From assembly GCA_963070105.1 (NCBI GenBank), contig OY718806.1:2700865-2764864 (forward strand): a DNA stretch of 64,000 nt, read 5' to 3'. The stretch comes from Litomosoides sigmodontis. Taxonomy: Eukaryota > Nematoda > Chromadorea > Rhabditida > Onchocercidae. Below the pieces are notes generated by a model that saw only the letters and a program-made list of their open reading frames with translations, made no database searches and had not been told where the DNA came from. A program made the position numbers and the translations under genes. Shown here piece after piece: positions 27,280 to 39,173 of the stretch (its first letter is position 1; each line of letters opens with the position of its first letter).

Positions 27280-28398
27280 ACCATTTGTTCCATTTGTTCA
27301 TAATTTGATTATTGTCGCTTAGGCTGCTGAAAAATTAATAAATCGATTGTCTTTTTTATTGCAGCGCATTCTTTTGGATTTTCATCTCATTTGGTTTAAG
27401 CTTAAAATAAGCGGAAAATTTGTTTCTGTCCTCATGGGATACTTCATACTACTGGAGCACTGATGAAAACAACCCAAGTGTTCCTCGTCCGTCTTACTAA
27501 AATCACAACTGAACAGTTCATCCATTTTAATCACTTCAATTCACTGTCAATCCGATTTGTGCCGAACACCGAAACAAGACTTGTATTAGAAATGCTACCT
27601 TCGTCATTACATTTCACTTCCAGGTACAGCTTTCTCAAACACTTCAGCACTTGATTTCTTTTCTCCTCTACTATAACACCACTTTTTTTGCGTGTGCTCA
27701 ACCATTTTAATCAGTTTAAAAGTTGGGAAAGTTCAATATTTCCAGTCTGCAATTAATATTGCTCCATTAAACTCCACCACCAAGCATAATTGAGTGATCC
27801 GCTGACTGACCTATAATTCATCTTTGCTAGGCTTTCATTTATCCACTGCGTCCTGCGTTCGTCATGCCGTCGGCAAGATGAGATGCGATAAATTGGTGCA
27901 TGTTACTCAAATATGAATTTATTAGCTGCGAAATAAAACGTACTACGATATCAATCAATGACTTTCATCTAAAGTTTTCAATAATATCTTATTGTTAGCT
28001 AGACAGGACGACAGTTGTCATGGTAATTTTAGGAAAACAGGTATTGATTCTCGAATGTCCAGTGGGTCTTTGCTATCATTAAGGACATTTTATGCGTTTG
28101 GAGCTCGTAATGGACGAATTCTCTGCACGCAAAAGTAAGCACATTTTCTGAGGTGAAAATTGGTCCTTGCAAAACTTTCCCATAGCTATTTTCTTTCTCC
28201 CATTTTTTCGAATCTAGCTGGTGCAAAAAGCATGGGAAACGTCGGAAGCGCAAATAATGATGAAGTGCAATAGATGGATTATTAAATTTGTGGAATCTTA
28301 GTTTAGACTATTAGGTGATACAGTTCTTGATATCTTCATACATAGGAACTGAGGAGTAGCAGAAGGACGTAGGTATTATTCCTGTACTTTTCATTCAG

Positions 28399-31300
28399 GT
28401 CCTTATCATGTAATGCACGTGGTAACAGCTTATGCGCAAGATCGTCACAGCAACTCAAGGAGAGATGTGACAGTTTTCAGCGTGCTTCAACGACATCTTC
28501 CACACGGAGCTTAAAGCATCACATAACTTATCGTCATCGACAGTACTTTACGCCGTCTCTCAATGTTTCCAAGCCTTATTTAAGCGCAGCTGTAAGTGTT
28601 CGTAGAATTTCTCGTTGTCATTTAATCATTTTCATTAATAGTTGTTGACTTCATAGAAAGTTGTGATTATGAAATTTAGCTCGCTTTAATTTTCTTGCAC
28701 TAATTCATAGAGATGTTTGATTTTGAAGATATTACAAGCTAATTTCCATTTCAGAAATGGAACCGTAGGGAAAATTGTCGATTGGAAGTAGAAAAACTTA
28801 CACTGTCGAAAATTTCACGAAACACCGGGATCAGTACAATGCAAGCCATTTCGGATTCGGAGCCATTTCGGGTTTGTCATTTTGGATTTTTTATTAAAAT
28901 TTTTCACAAATTATGTATTTTGCTTTATTTGAGAAAAGCTAATGTATCCCATAAATTCAGTAATTTTAGAGCATTGAGCGATTTCAAATTCCTTTTCGGC
29001 GTTTTTCAGCATCTCTAGAGCACATACTATAACTAAAATTTGTTCCACACAAATGCAAAATGGAATAGTTGAGCAAATTGAGATCTATTTTTTTTCTTGT
29101 AATTCACTAAGAATTTCGATTACAGATCAATGCACACTGCTCAAATCATACTGAAAATGATACTGAATTGCAACACTCCAAGGAACCAGTGCATGTAACT
29201 CCTGTCCAAGCGATAAGCAGTCTGTGCATTAGAACAATTTGTGTTTTAACTTTTTGATTAGAACACTCCTGTCCAAGCGATAAGCATTTTTCGTCCTAAA
29301 TCTGAAAAGTTTGCACTAGAAAATGTCCATGCATGGCTATCAATTTCATAAATTCGAAAAATTTTCAATTTACTTATGAGCATTTAAGTTTGCTATGTTG
29401 CCTACATCTCCATATCTTCCTTGCATCTGAAAAAAAAACAACTATCCTAGCCTTCCACGAACGAGAATTTTTTTTTTCAATTACGAGAAGTTATCAAGCG
29501 ATGTGCCTTTCAGATGAAATGCCAAAAACTCCGGAAGATTCTGCAGAAGTGATCGCTTTAATAGAAAGAAATAAGGTAAATGACTTATTGATCTTTAATT
29601 TCGTTTCAATAAATGAATCGCATCGCCAAAATTTTAGAAATGCTAATTTAAAAAGTAAAAAAAAAGAACTATACATGATATGCTGTAAGTGAAAAAGAAA
29701 TTTCCAATGACGTAGTTAGATTCATTGATTTAATTAATTAAAATTTTTTCAAGAAAGTTTTCAAATTTGGAATAAAATTCGAGGGAGAATTAGTAGTATT
29801 AAAGATGGCGACCAAAGCAATTTTAGAATTACCATTTGTTCTTTTCGTGGAAATGTTGAAAATGTAAAAAAAGGGAATGAACACTTCAGTTGTTGGAGGA
29901 AGAAATGAAACGATTGACCTTAAAGCTCAGAGAAAAAGAACAATCCGAAAAGGAATGCAAAAGGTTAACTTAGTTTTTGGATAAAATTTTCTACAAGTCA
30001 TTTCAGGATTCCTTCCACATTTCTTCATTAACACTCAGTGGCTTGTACCTAATGACTTAAAACATTTTTAGGCTAACTTGTCAACATGACTAATGATTCC
30101 TTTTTATAGGAAAATCTTAGAATATGCGGCAGAAATAAAAGTGTGGAAAAAGAAGTATGAAATGCAAAAATTAAAAGCAACCGTCGAAATCAGGTCAATT
30201 TGTTTTTCTGCAATTGCTGGAGTACCACACATCATATCGAACATTATTTATGCTTACTTTTTCACTAGTCTTTCCTAGTTGATCTTTATTACATTAGTGG
30301 AACCAATTCCAATAATACAAATGCCTTAATGAGTTATAGATTGAGTAGTATAGATTCTCTTTTCGTTTTATCTGATTCAAATTAGCTTTAAAATTGGTGC
30401 CGGAGAATTGAAAGACTTTTAGAGCCTAATAAATTGCATTATCAACGTAGGAGTTAAATGAAAGAAGAGGTGCAGGGTTATTTGTTGTTGTTAAGTATTG
30501 TTTAAAATTGCCTCCTTTTCCTTCCATCACCGAGCACCAATTCCTCTACCTGACTTTTTCTCAACTACCCAAGCTTTCACCTGTTGAACTCGAATTGAAT
30601 AGGGGAAAACGATGGATAAGCCAGCAGTGAGGTTAGAAAGCTGGAAATATGAAGCAAAATTTTTGAATTTCATTCATACTGAGCGTGTGTGTGTGTGTGT
30701 ATGTGTGTGTACATGTGGATTTAGTGAATCAAAGGACAATGAGGAAGAAATAAGCGATATTATGGAGCAGCTAAATAATGCAGCCGAAAAATTAACACGC
30801 TTGGACGCCGTTAAAGATCTCAAACTCTTACAAGTAATATTTTTTTTTCACAATTACATTAATTGTAAAATTTCAATCTGTAGATAAATTAAAGGAGGAA
30901 CAGGGCATGAGTTTAATTGAAATGCTTCCTGTCGCATGTGGAAGAAGAGTGAAACAATTGAAATTTTTAAGTAATTGAATGCCTTTGTTGTAGAATGAGA
31001 TGGAAACAGCGCTAAGAGAGATTAGTAATTAATTACTGTGAAATCGTGAAATTGGAAGATTGACACTATTCACTCAACTGTATTTGTAAATATCGTATCT
31101 CGAAGTTCGTTGCGCACTTGCACCTCCTCGATGTGGTCATTCATGCGGCCAAATCAAATGAAATTTAATACGCTCGTGTGTGAGGATTAAAATCATTGTT
31201 CGAACAATTGAAATTTTTTTTTTGTTTTAACTTGATTGCTTCAACTTATTTAGCTGTTACTATCATTCTGTTATTGCTGTATTCCAACTTTCAATATGAA

Positions 31301-31946
31301 AAATTATTTACTAGATATTTTAAAGAGCAATCCTAATTTTCCCTTCGAAGTAATGATCGGGTTAATGCATTTATTATCTTTTAAGGATTTCTGTTAAATG
31401 ATAATTCCTTGTAAATATAATAAGTGAATAAATGTCGTTTCCAAGCATAACACATAATTTCTTCCTCAAACTTTTAATACCCATATTATACAATAAAATT
31501 ATACAATTAATATTAACAATTATACAATTAATATTAATACAATAAAATTATACAATTAATATTAATTCCCATATTATACAAGCTTGCAGTACCATCTGTT
31601 AATAAACAGATGTACAAATAAGCGTGAAGTAATAAAAAATTTTTTCTATACTAAAATAACAATTTATAGGGATTTTATGGTATTTATTTTGGATTGCAAT
31701 TTCATAACTGTGCTGGAAATGCCAGTGTTTTTTTGGCAATAATAATGATGCTATCTTTTTTAATGCAACATACTTCAATGACGCTTTTTATGACTAACTT
31801 AAACAAAGTGGAACGATAATGCACTCTTTTCCTTGACAGCTGAAAAATGTAATGATGAGTTCAGACTTTTGAGAGAGAAGCCGGAAATGGTAGAAGTATT
31901 CGGCACGTTTTCCCATCATATAATGCTCAAATCACAAAAATCGTAA
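28399..31946 (+). CDS. Unrecognised coiled-coil protein, first exon not found
   Basis: I do not recognise this gene. Ten exons join in phase: 28399-28591, 28755-28871, 29126-29194, 29262-29308, 29488-29575, 29890-29963, 30110-30193, 30725-30833, 30994-31024 and 31840-31946, ending at TAA. They encode about 305 residues. The N-terminal third is basic and Ser/Thr-rich (for example QQLKERCDSFQRASTTSST). The middle is short and polar. From about residue 150 on it is a continuous charged coiled coil (LLEEEMKRLTLKLREKEQ; ILEYAAEIKVWKKKYEMQ), followed by a short non-coiled tail. There is no signal peptide, membrane segment or catalytic motif. The first exon needs two bases of a preceding codon, so at least one exon lies upstream. 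A short upstream frame starting MRLELVMDEF with a good GTAAGC donor has the wrong phase. The composition suggests a cytoskeletal or centrosomal scaffold, which is a guess. Confidence 0.6.
29195..29261 (+). other. 67-bp intron flanked by a 22-bp direct repeat
   Basis: The intron starts GTAACTCC and ends TTTTTGATTAG. An exact 22-base copy occurs at 29198-29219 (inside the intron start) and at 29265-29286 (start of the next exon). Both copies would encode TPVQAIS in the gene's frame, so the first looks like former coding sequence now inside the intron. Confidence 0.65.
29198..29286. repeat. 22-bp exact direct repeat pair (29198-29219 and 29265-29286)
   Basis: Two identical 22-base segments 67 bases apart, each beginning ACTCCTGTCC and ending GATAAGCA. 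Flanks also share short TTAGAAC-like sequence. This looks like a local tandem duplication with later divergence of the spacer. Confidence 0.9.
31480..31581. repeat. Nested AT-rich duplication
   Basis: A 14-bp block (CCCATATTATACAA) occurs at 31480-31493 and 31568-31581. Between and overlapping them, a 26-bp AT-rich unit occurs at 31491-31516 and 31540-31565, with a partial third copy between. It lies in the last intron of the coiled-coil gene. Confidence 0.85.
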
Positions 31947-32135
31947 GTTTGGTTTTCAAGCGGCGTAGTGTATATTTTGTTTTGTTCACTTCGCAATCAA
32001 ACAATAGCGCTATGAATCATTTATCAAACGACATTTTTATTTGTATCACTGCTATGTCAATGTATTTTTATACATAATTTCATGCATGATTAAGCAAATA
32101 TTTAGGGCCAAATAACTTTGGTCATGATCCCTACT

Positions 32136-32141
32136 TTTATT
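32136..32141 (-). terminator. Likely poly(A) signal of the ZP-domain gene
   Basis: TTTATT on the plus strand (AATAAA on the minus strand), about 270 bases past the ZP gene's stop codon. It also lies about 190 bases beyond the end of the convergent coiled-coil gene. Confidence 0.4.
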
Positions 32142-32411
32142 ATGACCATGTGTCAATTGCGTACGAGCCAGTGTTTTGGAGCTATGTATTTCCGTTTCTG
32201 AACGAAGTTCAACAGTTCATGAAAGTTAATTTGGTTTATCATTTTTCCTCGATTATTAACATCGTTATTTACTGTGAAAAAAAAAAGGAAAAAAGAGCAA
32301 CCTGAATATGTCAAGATCAGAATGGGTAAAAAAAGAATGAAATCATGGATATAAATGAGTGGAAACATACTACGCGAACATAGTTACGCTTTAACTGTTC
32401 GGATTTGACCA

Positions 32412-35400
32412 TCACTCTGTACAGTATTCTTGCTTATGGCAGATTTTCCGATACAGGACAATAACTGATAAGGTTGAGATAAGGAATTCTGTAGTGAAGA
32501 CTGCCAACAGGAAGCTGAACGATACCGGTGTTAAACAAATAGTTGCATATTTCACTTCCTTCGTTTCAAATCGTTCCGATGAATCAGCATCTGCAACCAT
32601 AACTTATTAGTAGACTTGGTCTAGAATTTCTGTAATTACACATTGGTATGATAAAATAATTGTAAATTTGGAAGTGTAACTGTTCGTTAACTCTACGCAA
32701 ATTAAAAGCAAGAATAACAACACACATCTTGATTGACATTTGCATAAATGAAAGAAACAGTTGGGAAAAGAACTGTGAAGTACTTATTGGATCATCGATA
32801 TCAAACACCGTCATCAACTGCGAAAACACATCAACCACTGCTTCGTTGGGATCGCTGTACTCAGAAGGAACAGGAGAAATATCCCTCTTACTTCGTGTCG
32901 GTCCAGCTGAACAGTTGTCGCTTGTTCTCTGCAATTTTTGGTTTATCAGATTTCATTCATTAGTGAATGACTAACAATAAACAAACATTTTTAAGATTCT
33001 AATTTTTGAAAATTTGATCATTTCATGCAAAAATACGCATAGAAGAGACCTTACAACTTCCACGCCTTAATGAGAGGCGTATTTGACAGTGAAAGTACAG
33101 CGATGATTGATCTGCGAATTTGAATACCTGAAAATGAACTGTAATGGTTGACATTTAAAAAAGGAGTAGAAAACGGTGGCAAAAAACATTAACGAAGTGA
33201 CATGGAACGAATTATGGTTACTGACATCTAGTTGAATTTAACAGTTAGTGATTTTAATACTCAATTCCTCAACATAATGCGTAAAACAAAATAGCTGATC
33301 CTTTTAAAATATTCCCTTTTCTTCCGTTCTCAGTAATGTATGACAGTAATTCCTGAAACTGATAGGATCAACGTAAATTTTTACTACCTGGGATACTTGT
33401 CCGCCGGTCAAATCAGATGTATAAACCAAATTGTTTAACAAGTATTTGTCAACAGCACAGCCATTTTCATCCAACAACTGAACCTCTTTCCCATTTTCTT
33501 CTTTAGCGACACATGAATGAACAGTTGTGCAGTATAAATTTGTTTCTAGAGTAACCAAAAAATGACGATATTAAATAATGCAAATTAATTCAAAGATTTT
33601 TCTAAACATCCTTTTTCATTCAAAAGGCCTCGCTAAAAATATTTATGGTAGAGAAATAAAAGCGGGCAAGTCAGTTTAGATTATAAAATATCTGACCTGG
33701 AACTGTCCCGTCTTCATCCGCACACGTCCACTGATGATAAACCTGTTCTCCAACAGTTGTATATTTCAAAGGGGAACCATGTGGTCCATCCATAAGAACT
33801 TGATATCGACAAGTTGGAAGAGCTATTTGTCGTGTAATCACTCCATTTGAAAATGCATCACTTCTGATAATTTTCACGAGTAACATTACAGAAGCTTATA
33901 ATTTTTTAGGTAGGCAAGTAGAAGGTTAGAGCTTTGACTGGCCAAGAAAAAAGATAAACTATGATCGTAGCAACTTAGAATAATCCTTCCTCAAATAACA
34001 ATATGAGTAATTAAATCTGAAAATAAAGGGAAATATTTTTCACGGTTTCAGCTATGTTTGGAAAACTTATCTTACTGTAAGTAGCTACAACTTACTCATA
34101 ATCATCCACCGTGTCGGTACGATTGGTGTAAGCTTTAACCTGATGCTTGTCGGCGCCGATCATTACGACAATCTTCCTGTGTTGCTCACTATTCAAACTA
34201 AAAAAAGGCTGTGATAAAGTCTAGCACATGTATTTTTTTTTCTAGTCTACCTTTGTTCACTTATTAAAAATATCATCTGTCGCATTTTCCAAGGAAAAAA
34301 AGCATTCATAAAGTAACCTAACATCAAGACGTGTTGTAACAGTACGATCTGTTTCCATGTAAAAACATTTGACATGGTATGATCTATCAATTTTGGTGAT
34401 AAACATCTGCAATAAAAACAAAAATTAATGCTTTTTATTAGACACATCAGCTACATTTAAAGCAACTTTTAAATTTCAAAAAATTAGTACCGGATGAAAT
34501 GTAATGATGACAGTCATGCACACGTAGAGACCTCGTGGATTACTCTGAAAATTTAGCGTGTAAATCGAAAATCTCCAACTACTGTGCAGCTAAATGAACT
34601 TGGAAAAATCGTAACTTTTTGTTCTTTGTAAGTAATTACAATGTTATTTTCCATCGCTTCATCTACAAGAGGCAAGAATTTTATTTTTTTCAAACAATTT
34701 TTGTCATTTTAAGTTTCAGAATGGAAGGACAAACCGAACGTTGTCTTCGTGCATCACAAAGAGAGAACGGTATAGTAAAATTGACATTTCTCTTGAGGGT
34801 TGCATCTGTTCGGCATAAATTGCTATCATAGTGACCCTTCACATAAACATGTCCTTCGAATTCTTTTTCTGTCATAAAAGTAATAGACAAACTGTCTGCC
34901 GCACATTCTAATTGCGGTTCGCCTGCAATTGACTGTATCAACTCATTTGAAAAAAATTTTTTTTTAAATAAAGAACCATCCACTGATGAGACGACATCTT
35001 CTACGGGTATTACTTGTTAACCAGTCTATGGTTTAATTTTCCATCCACTTTGTACATCAAAGTTAGGAATTTTTGGAATAAAAATATTTCAAAGTTAAAA
35101 ATTTCCCAGTGCTTCTGCTCTATCGACAAGTATGTGAAAACAAATTAACCCTTTACTCCATTGTCGATTGTATTAGCAGAAACTCGGTATACCTGGAAAT
35201 GTAGCATTTTCAGAATTTGTCCGTTAAATTCGGAACAAAAAGGACAGATATAAAGAACGAGCTGATAACAATTAACACTTTTCCGAACAGTGTTCTTATT
35301 CCTGTTTACAATTCTTACAACTATCAACACGTGGTATGAGCCACATTGCGTCAGCTCTTAGATGGAACATTAGCTTTCCAAAACATGCTGTACACGGGAA

Positions 35401-35543
35401 CATACTAGAAAGTTCTGAACACGGAAATTAAAAAAAAAGCCTTAAACTTGTACCGCAAACTGAGACGAAGAGTAGTTACACACTACCAAAACATAGATAT
35501 AAGTGATAATGGTGACAGCTATCTGCTTTCGATCCATAGCCAT
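32412..35543 (-). CDS. Cuticlin-like ZP-domain transmembrane protein
   Basis: Eleven in-phase exons give 439 aa: 35543-35487, 35192-35150, 34982-34735, 34544-34491, 34406-34318, 34197-34096, 33863-33697, 33545-33388, 33127-33050, 32928-32784 and 32590-32412. The first exon is a short signal-peptide-like leader, MAMDRKQIAVTIITYIYVL. The ZP domain runs from about residue 50 to 345, with cuticlin landmarks PQLECAADSLSITF, TKIDRSYHVKCFYME, GEQVYHQWTC, ENGCAVDKYLLNNLVY and FKFADQSSLYFHCQI. After it comes RSKR, a furin-type cleavage site as expected for ZP proteins, then a hydrophobic segment and a short cytoplasmic tail. Nematode cuticlins polymerise beneath or within the cuticle, often forming alae or supporting body shape. 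The family call is firm. Which cuticlin it matches is not resolved. Confidence 0.9.
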
Positions 35544-38500
35544 TATAATTGCCTATCGGAAAAATGTCGTAACCATAAGACTCCTCGTATATAAGTGGTT
35601 TCGAGATTCTGAAAAGCACTGAATTAACTAACGATATTAGTATTTTCGATGAATAACCAATGTTGAAATTCAATTTTGAGATTTATAGCAACGAATCCCT
35701 CACACAATGGATACTGCATGAATGCATTATCATAATGCAAAAAAATGCCCATCATCTAAAGTTGTACGAGTTCGACATAATTTTAAGAGAATTGCGGCAA
35801 ATATAACATTTCGAAGAATTCGTTTGTAGAATACGAATTCCACAAGAAAAACTCGAGAAATCCGTTGAACTTTTCCTTCTATTAAAATGTATTAGTTCGG
35901 CCAAATTGCTTTAAAAAAGTATTCAAACTTTTTGTGTAATTAGAAAATCTGTTTAGGTATTTCAGTGTTGCAAAGGGTGAGAATTAATCAGAGGTAGTGC
36001 AATCTGAAAATTAACAGCAAACGAAATAATCCCATCATATACAGTGTAGCACAGCAACATATTAGGGAAATTTCTAAAATTTGTTATAAAAATTTTTAAT
36101 TAAATCAGAAAATGCCAAATTCTGTAGTTTTAAAATCTTCCAAAAGGCGCTAATATCAAATGCACAATATATTAATATTTTTTATTCAAATTCTTCCTGA
36201 GCAGATAATTCCAGCTCTATCACTATTTTGAAAAGTAATAAACTAGCAATAATAAAAGGCTGAACAAATATGGATTTGAAGGTAATAGGTTGCTGAATCA
36301 AACGTAAGAACTGTTAAATCATCCTAATAATCTGAAACCAACTGTTGTATACGGACAGTATGCAAAACATATATCAATATGAAATGTGCAATGTAGTGCT
36401 GTTTATAATATTACAAATTTAAATTGAGGCTATAATTAAGAACAAAATTTGAAGAGCCCAAAATTTTGTTGTAGAAGCAACACTTCCTATATTGTTTTAT
36501 GTAATTAGATTTGTTGCTTGCAAAAATTCCACGTGAAAAAAGTAATCAAAAACTACGGCATTATGGAAATCATCCCTCAATACCAGTTATGTTATTAAGT
36601 TTAAATTTATATGATATTTTCTCTTCTTATAATAACCGTATATGAATATTTCCAAACTTCAAGTGAGAAATATCATCTAGCTGACTTCAACATTTTTAAA
36701 GGACACATTCTGAGAATTTTCTGAATATTTGGTGTAAGCATCACGAAAAAATACAAACATATAAGAAAATATTTGCAGCAAAAATGAATGGAATGAAGAA
36801 ACTAAAACAATGAATAAGGACTCTCTGTCAACAGCACTTCTTGTCACATATTTCCTCAACCATTGTGAACTAATTTTGAATGATTTTACAGCTTTAATAC
36901 CCTACTCTATAATAGTTCAAAAGCTTAACTTCACCTCAACTCATGCATGCATGATACCCCACTTTCAAATCGTTTCTCACATATATGACTCATTTTAGCT
37001 TATTACAGAAAACTTTCCAAATTTAAACAGGAACGTACATTTTGGAGCATAACAATAGTACAATAAAAAAAAAGAAGAAATAAAGTCTAAGAGTAGATGA
37101 TTGCACTATTTTAGAAAGTGTTTCAGAAACCTCGACAATTTACCACCATAGCAAAACTTCTTAAACCTTGAAAAATTATGCTTTCTACACAATCTTAACC
37201 CTAAAAAAATCTAAAAAAAATTATGAAAGATCTAATGTTTTCTATAAATATCTATTTTTAAAAAGTTTTTTTTTAAGACTTTTTTTTGATGAATGATTTT
37301 TAGTGATAGATGAAAAATGGTTTTCTTCGTTAAATAGTAGAAATTTACAAGAAATTTACTTTTTAGTGCCATATATCAAATGTTCTACAACACTTACAGA
37401 TTTGATAATCCCAGTCAAGTAGGAAGTAAGCGTAGTACAGAAGAAAACCAATCCAGGCCTAATGTTGCACTGTCAGTAGTGAAACTGGAAGTGAATTTTC
37501 GGCAAACTTTCGTGAACGATTGAAAAAGATGTGAAAAGGGAGGCAAAGATGGAAGTTGGCTGATTGTTGCTGTCGACGCCCTAAAATTAGCGAAAATTAT
37601 AAGAGTTTGACTGTGATGTGAATGCTAAATTTAAACTGCTTTGAGACTTTTGATAGATACATTAGTCGTGGAAGTGAAAGGGAGCAGCATGACCTTGCAG
37701 CGAAAGTTCGTCAAGCAAATTCTTGATTGAAATGAATAGAGCACGCAATCATTTGAAAGGACTAGGATTAAATGAAAGTTTTCGAGGAACAGTTTGTAAG
37801 AATAAGCTTAACACGCATACCATTTGTCAGTTTCATCCATCCTTGGCCATTATCAGATCTGAGTTTTGGACTGTTATATGTTGACTGGGTTATTATTTGT
37901 ACACCGTGGGTGAATCGCATTTTTCCAGAAAAATTTCGAAAATTCCCATCGTTATGATGTGAAATGCTTTGGCATATTTGTTAGAAGCTTCAAATAAGTT
38001 TAAAATAGAAAAGCAAATCGCTGGAAATGACAAGCATGTTTCGTAGTCGATCGATAAGTTTTGACTAGTCTTATTTCACGATAACAGCTAATTGTCAAAT
38101 CCACATATTCAATTGTATATGCAATTAAATTCCCCTTTGGAGTCACTTTGCTTAACTTTTGAAGTTCGTGTAGCCAAATGTGAAGGGAGCAGATAAAAAA
38201 CATCGCTACAAGAAACGAAATAATCAAACAATTGATTTAAAATTATACTGTTTTTTTTTTCTAAAATTATTGGTGCTGCGGGACGTTAATGTTATTAGCA
38301 AATGGCGAAACTTTAAGGTCGATGGAAATTGCGGCTGTAATTAAATAGTCGAAAAAAAACCTTCCTCTGCTGAATATCATTTAATCGTTTTTATTTGTGG
38401 AGAAAAACATGGATTGCTTACAGATAATATGGTGATAATAAAGAAATGAACAAAGTATTGTAGTTTAAGGCGTGTAATCAGTGGAAAAGTTAGAGTTAAA

Positions 38501-39173
38501 TTTCTTCCTTTCCTCATCCATGAAATCATAACTTGTGGTGAAGAAGCTCAAAAAGCTATAAATGACGACAGTTTCCCCTGGTGTTATTGAATTGGTCGAT
38601 GGTTTCAGTCCCACGTCCACGACGCTTCCCAGCCTTTGTTCAACGAATCACTTCGACCGTCCCTCATCACTTATAAGCAGCATTAAAGTATTGCAGATTT
38701 AAAAAAAAAACTTTTTCATCGTTTCTATCAAAACAGGCAAATCTTATCATAAACAAAAAAGAAATAATTACCTAATGTCTTCTGCGCTAAACAGTCAAGA
38801 GATCGATGGTGCTGTAATTTTAGACTATTGGCATATCATGAAAACTTTGATATATGTTCAGTCAACAACCACTTTGCAATTAATGAACTTTCCAGAGATG
38901 AAATGAAGTCGAAATAGAAGAGACGTTGCTGTCCCTGTCCTATCTCCTCTTAATTTGACAACATCTACCCCTCTGTTACCATCAAACCACACCACAAGTA
39001 TGAATTCCACGCATTCCCTCGTCTCCTCCACCTCTATCGTCCGCTTAATGCTCTGAGATAGGTATTTGATGGTCGGCCAATATGTGTTGTTAAGAGCCTT
39101 CCGGTTTTGTTCTGGTCTATAGTCACAGGTCGAGTCCTTAAACAAACCTTTTCGGAAGCATTAGGTACCAATT
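35544..39173. other. Divergent intergenic region between the ZP and PNKP genes
   Basis: The two flanking genes are transcribed away from each other, so this 3.6 kb should contain both promoters. No exon chain was found. A 95-codon minus-strand frame at 38858-39145 has no start or splice context that I trust. The sequence is AT-rich with short homopolymers, and I see no clear regulatory element. Confidence 0.55.

Noticed and set aside
28399..28560. Second open frame in coiled-coil exon 1 (reading ...HVVTAYAQDRHSN...)
   Set aside because: It meets a stop before the exon's GTAAGT donor, while the chosen frame runs to that donor and continues in phase.
38858..39145. 95-codon minus-strand frame just upstream of PNKP
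   Set aside because: No splice partner, no known motif, and it lies in the likely PNKP promoter region.
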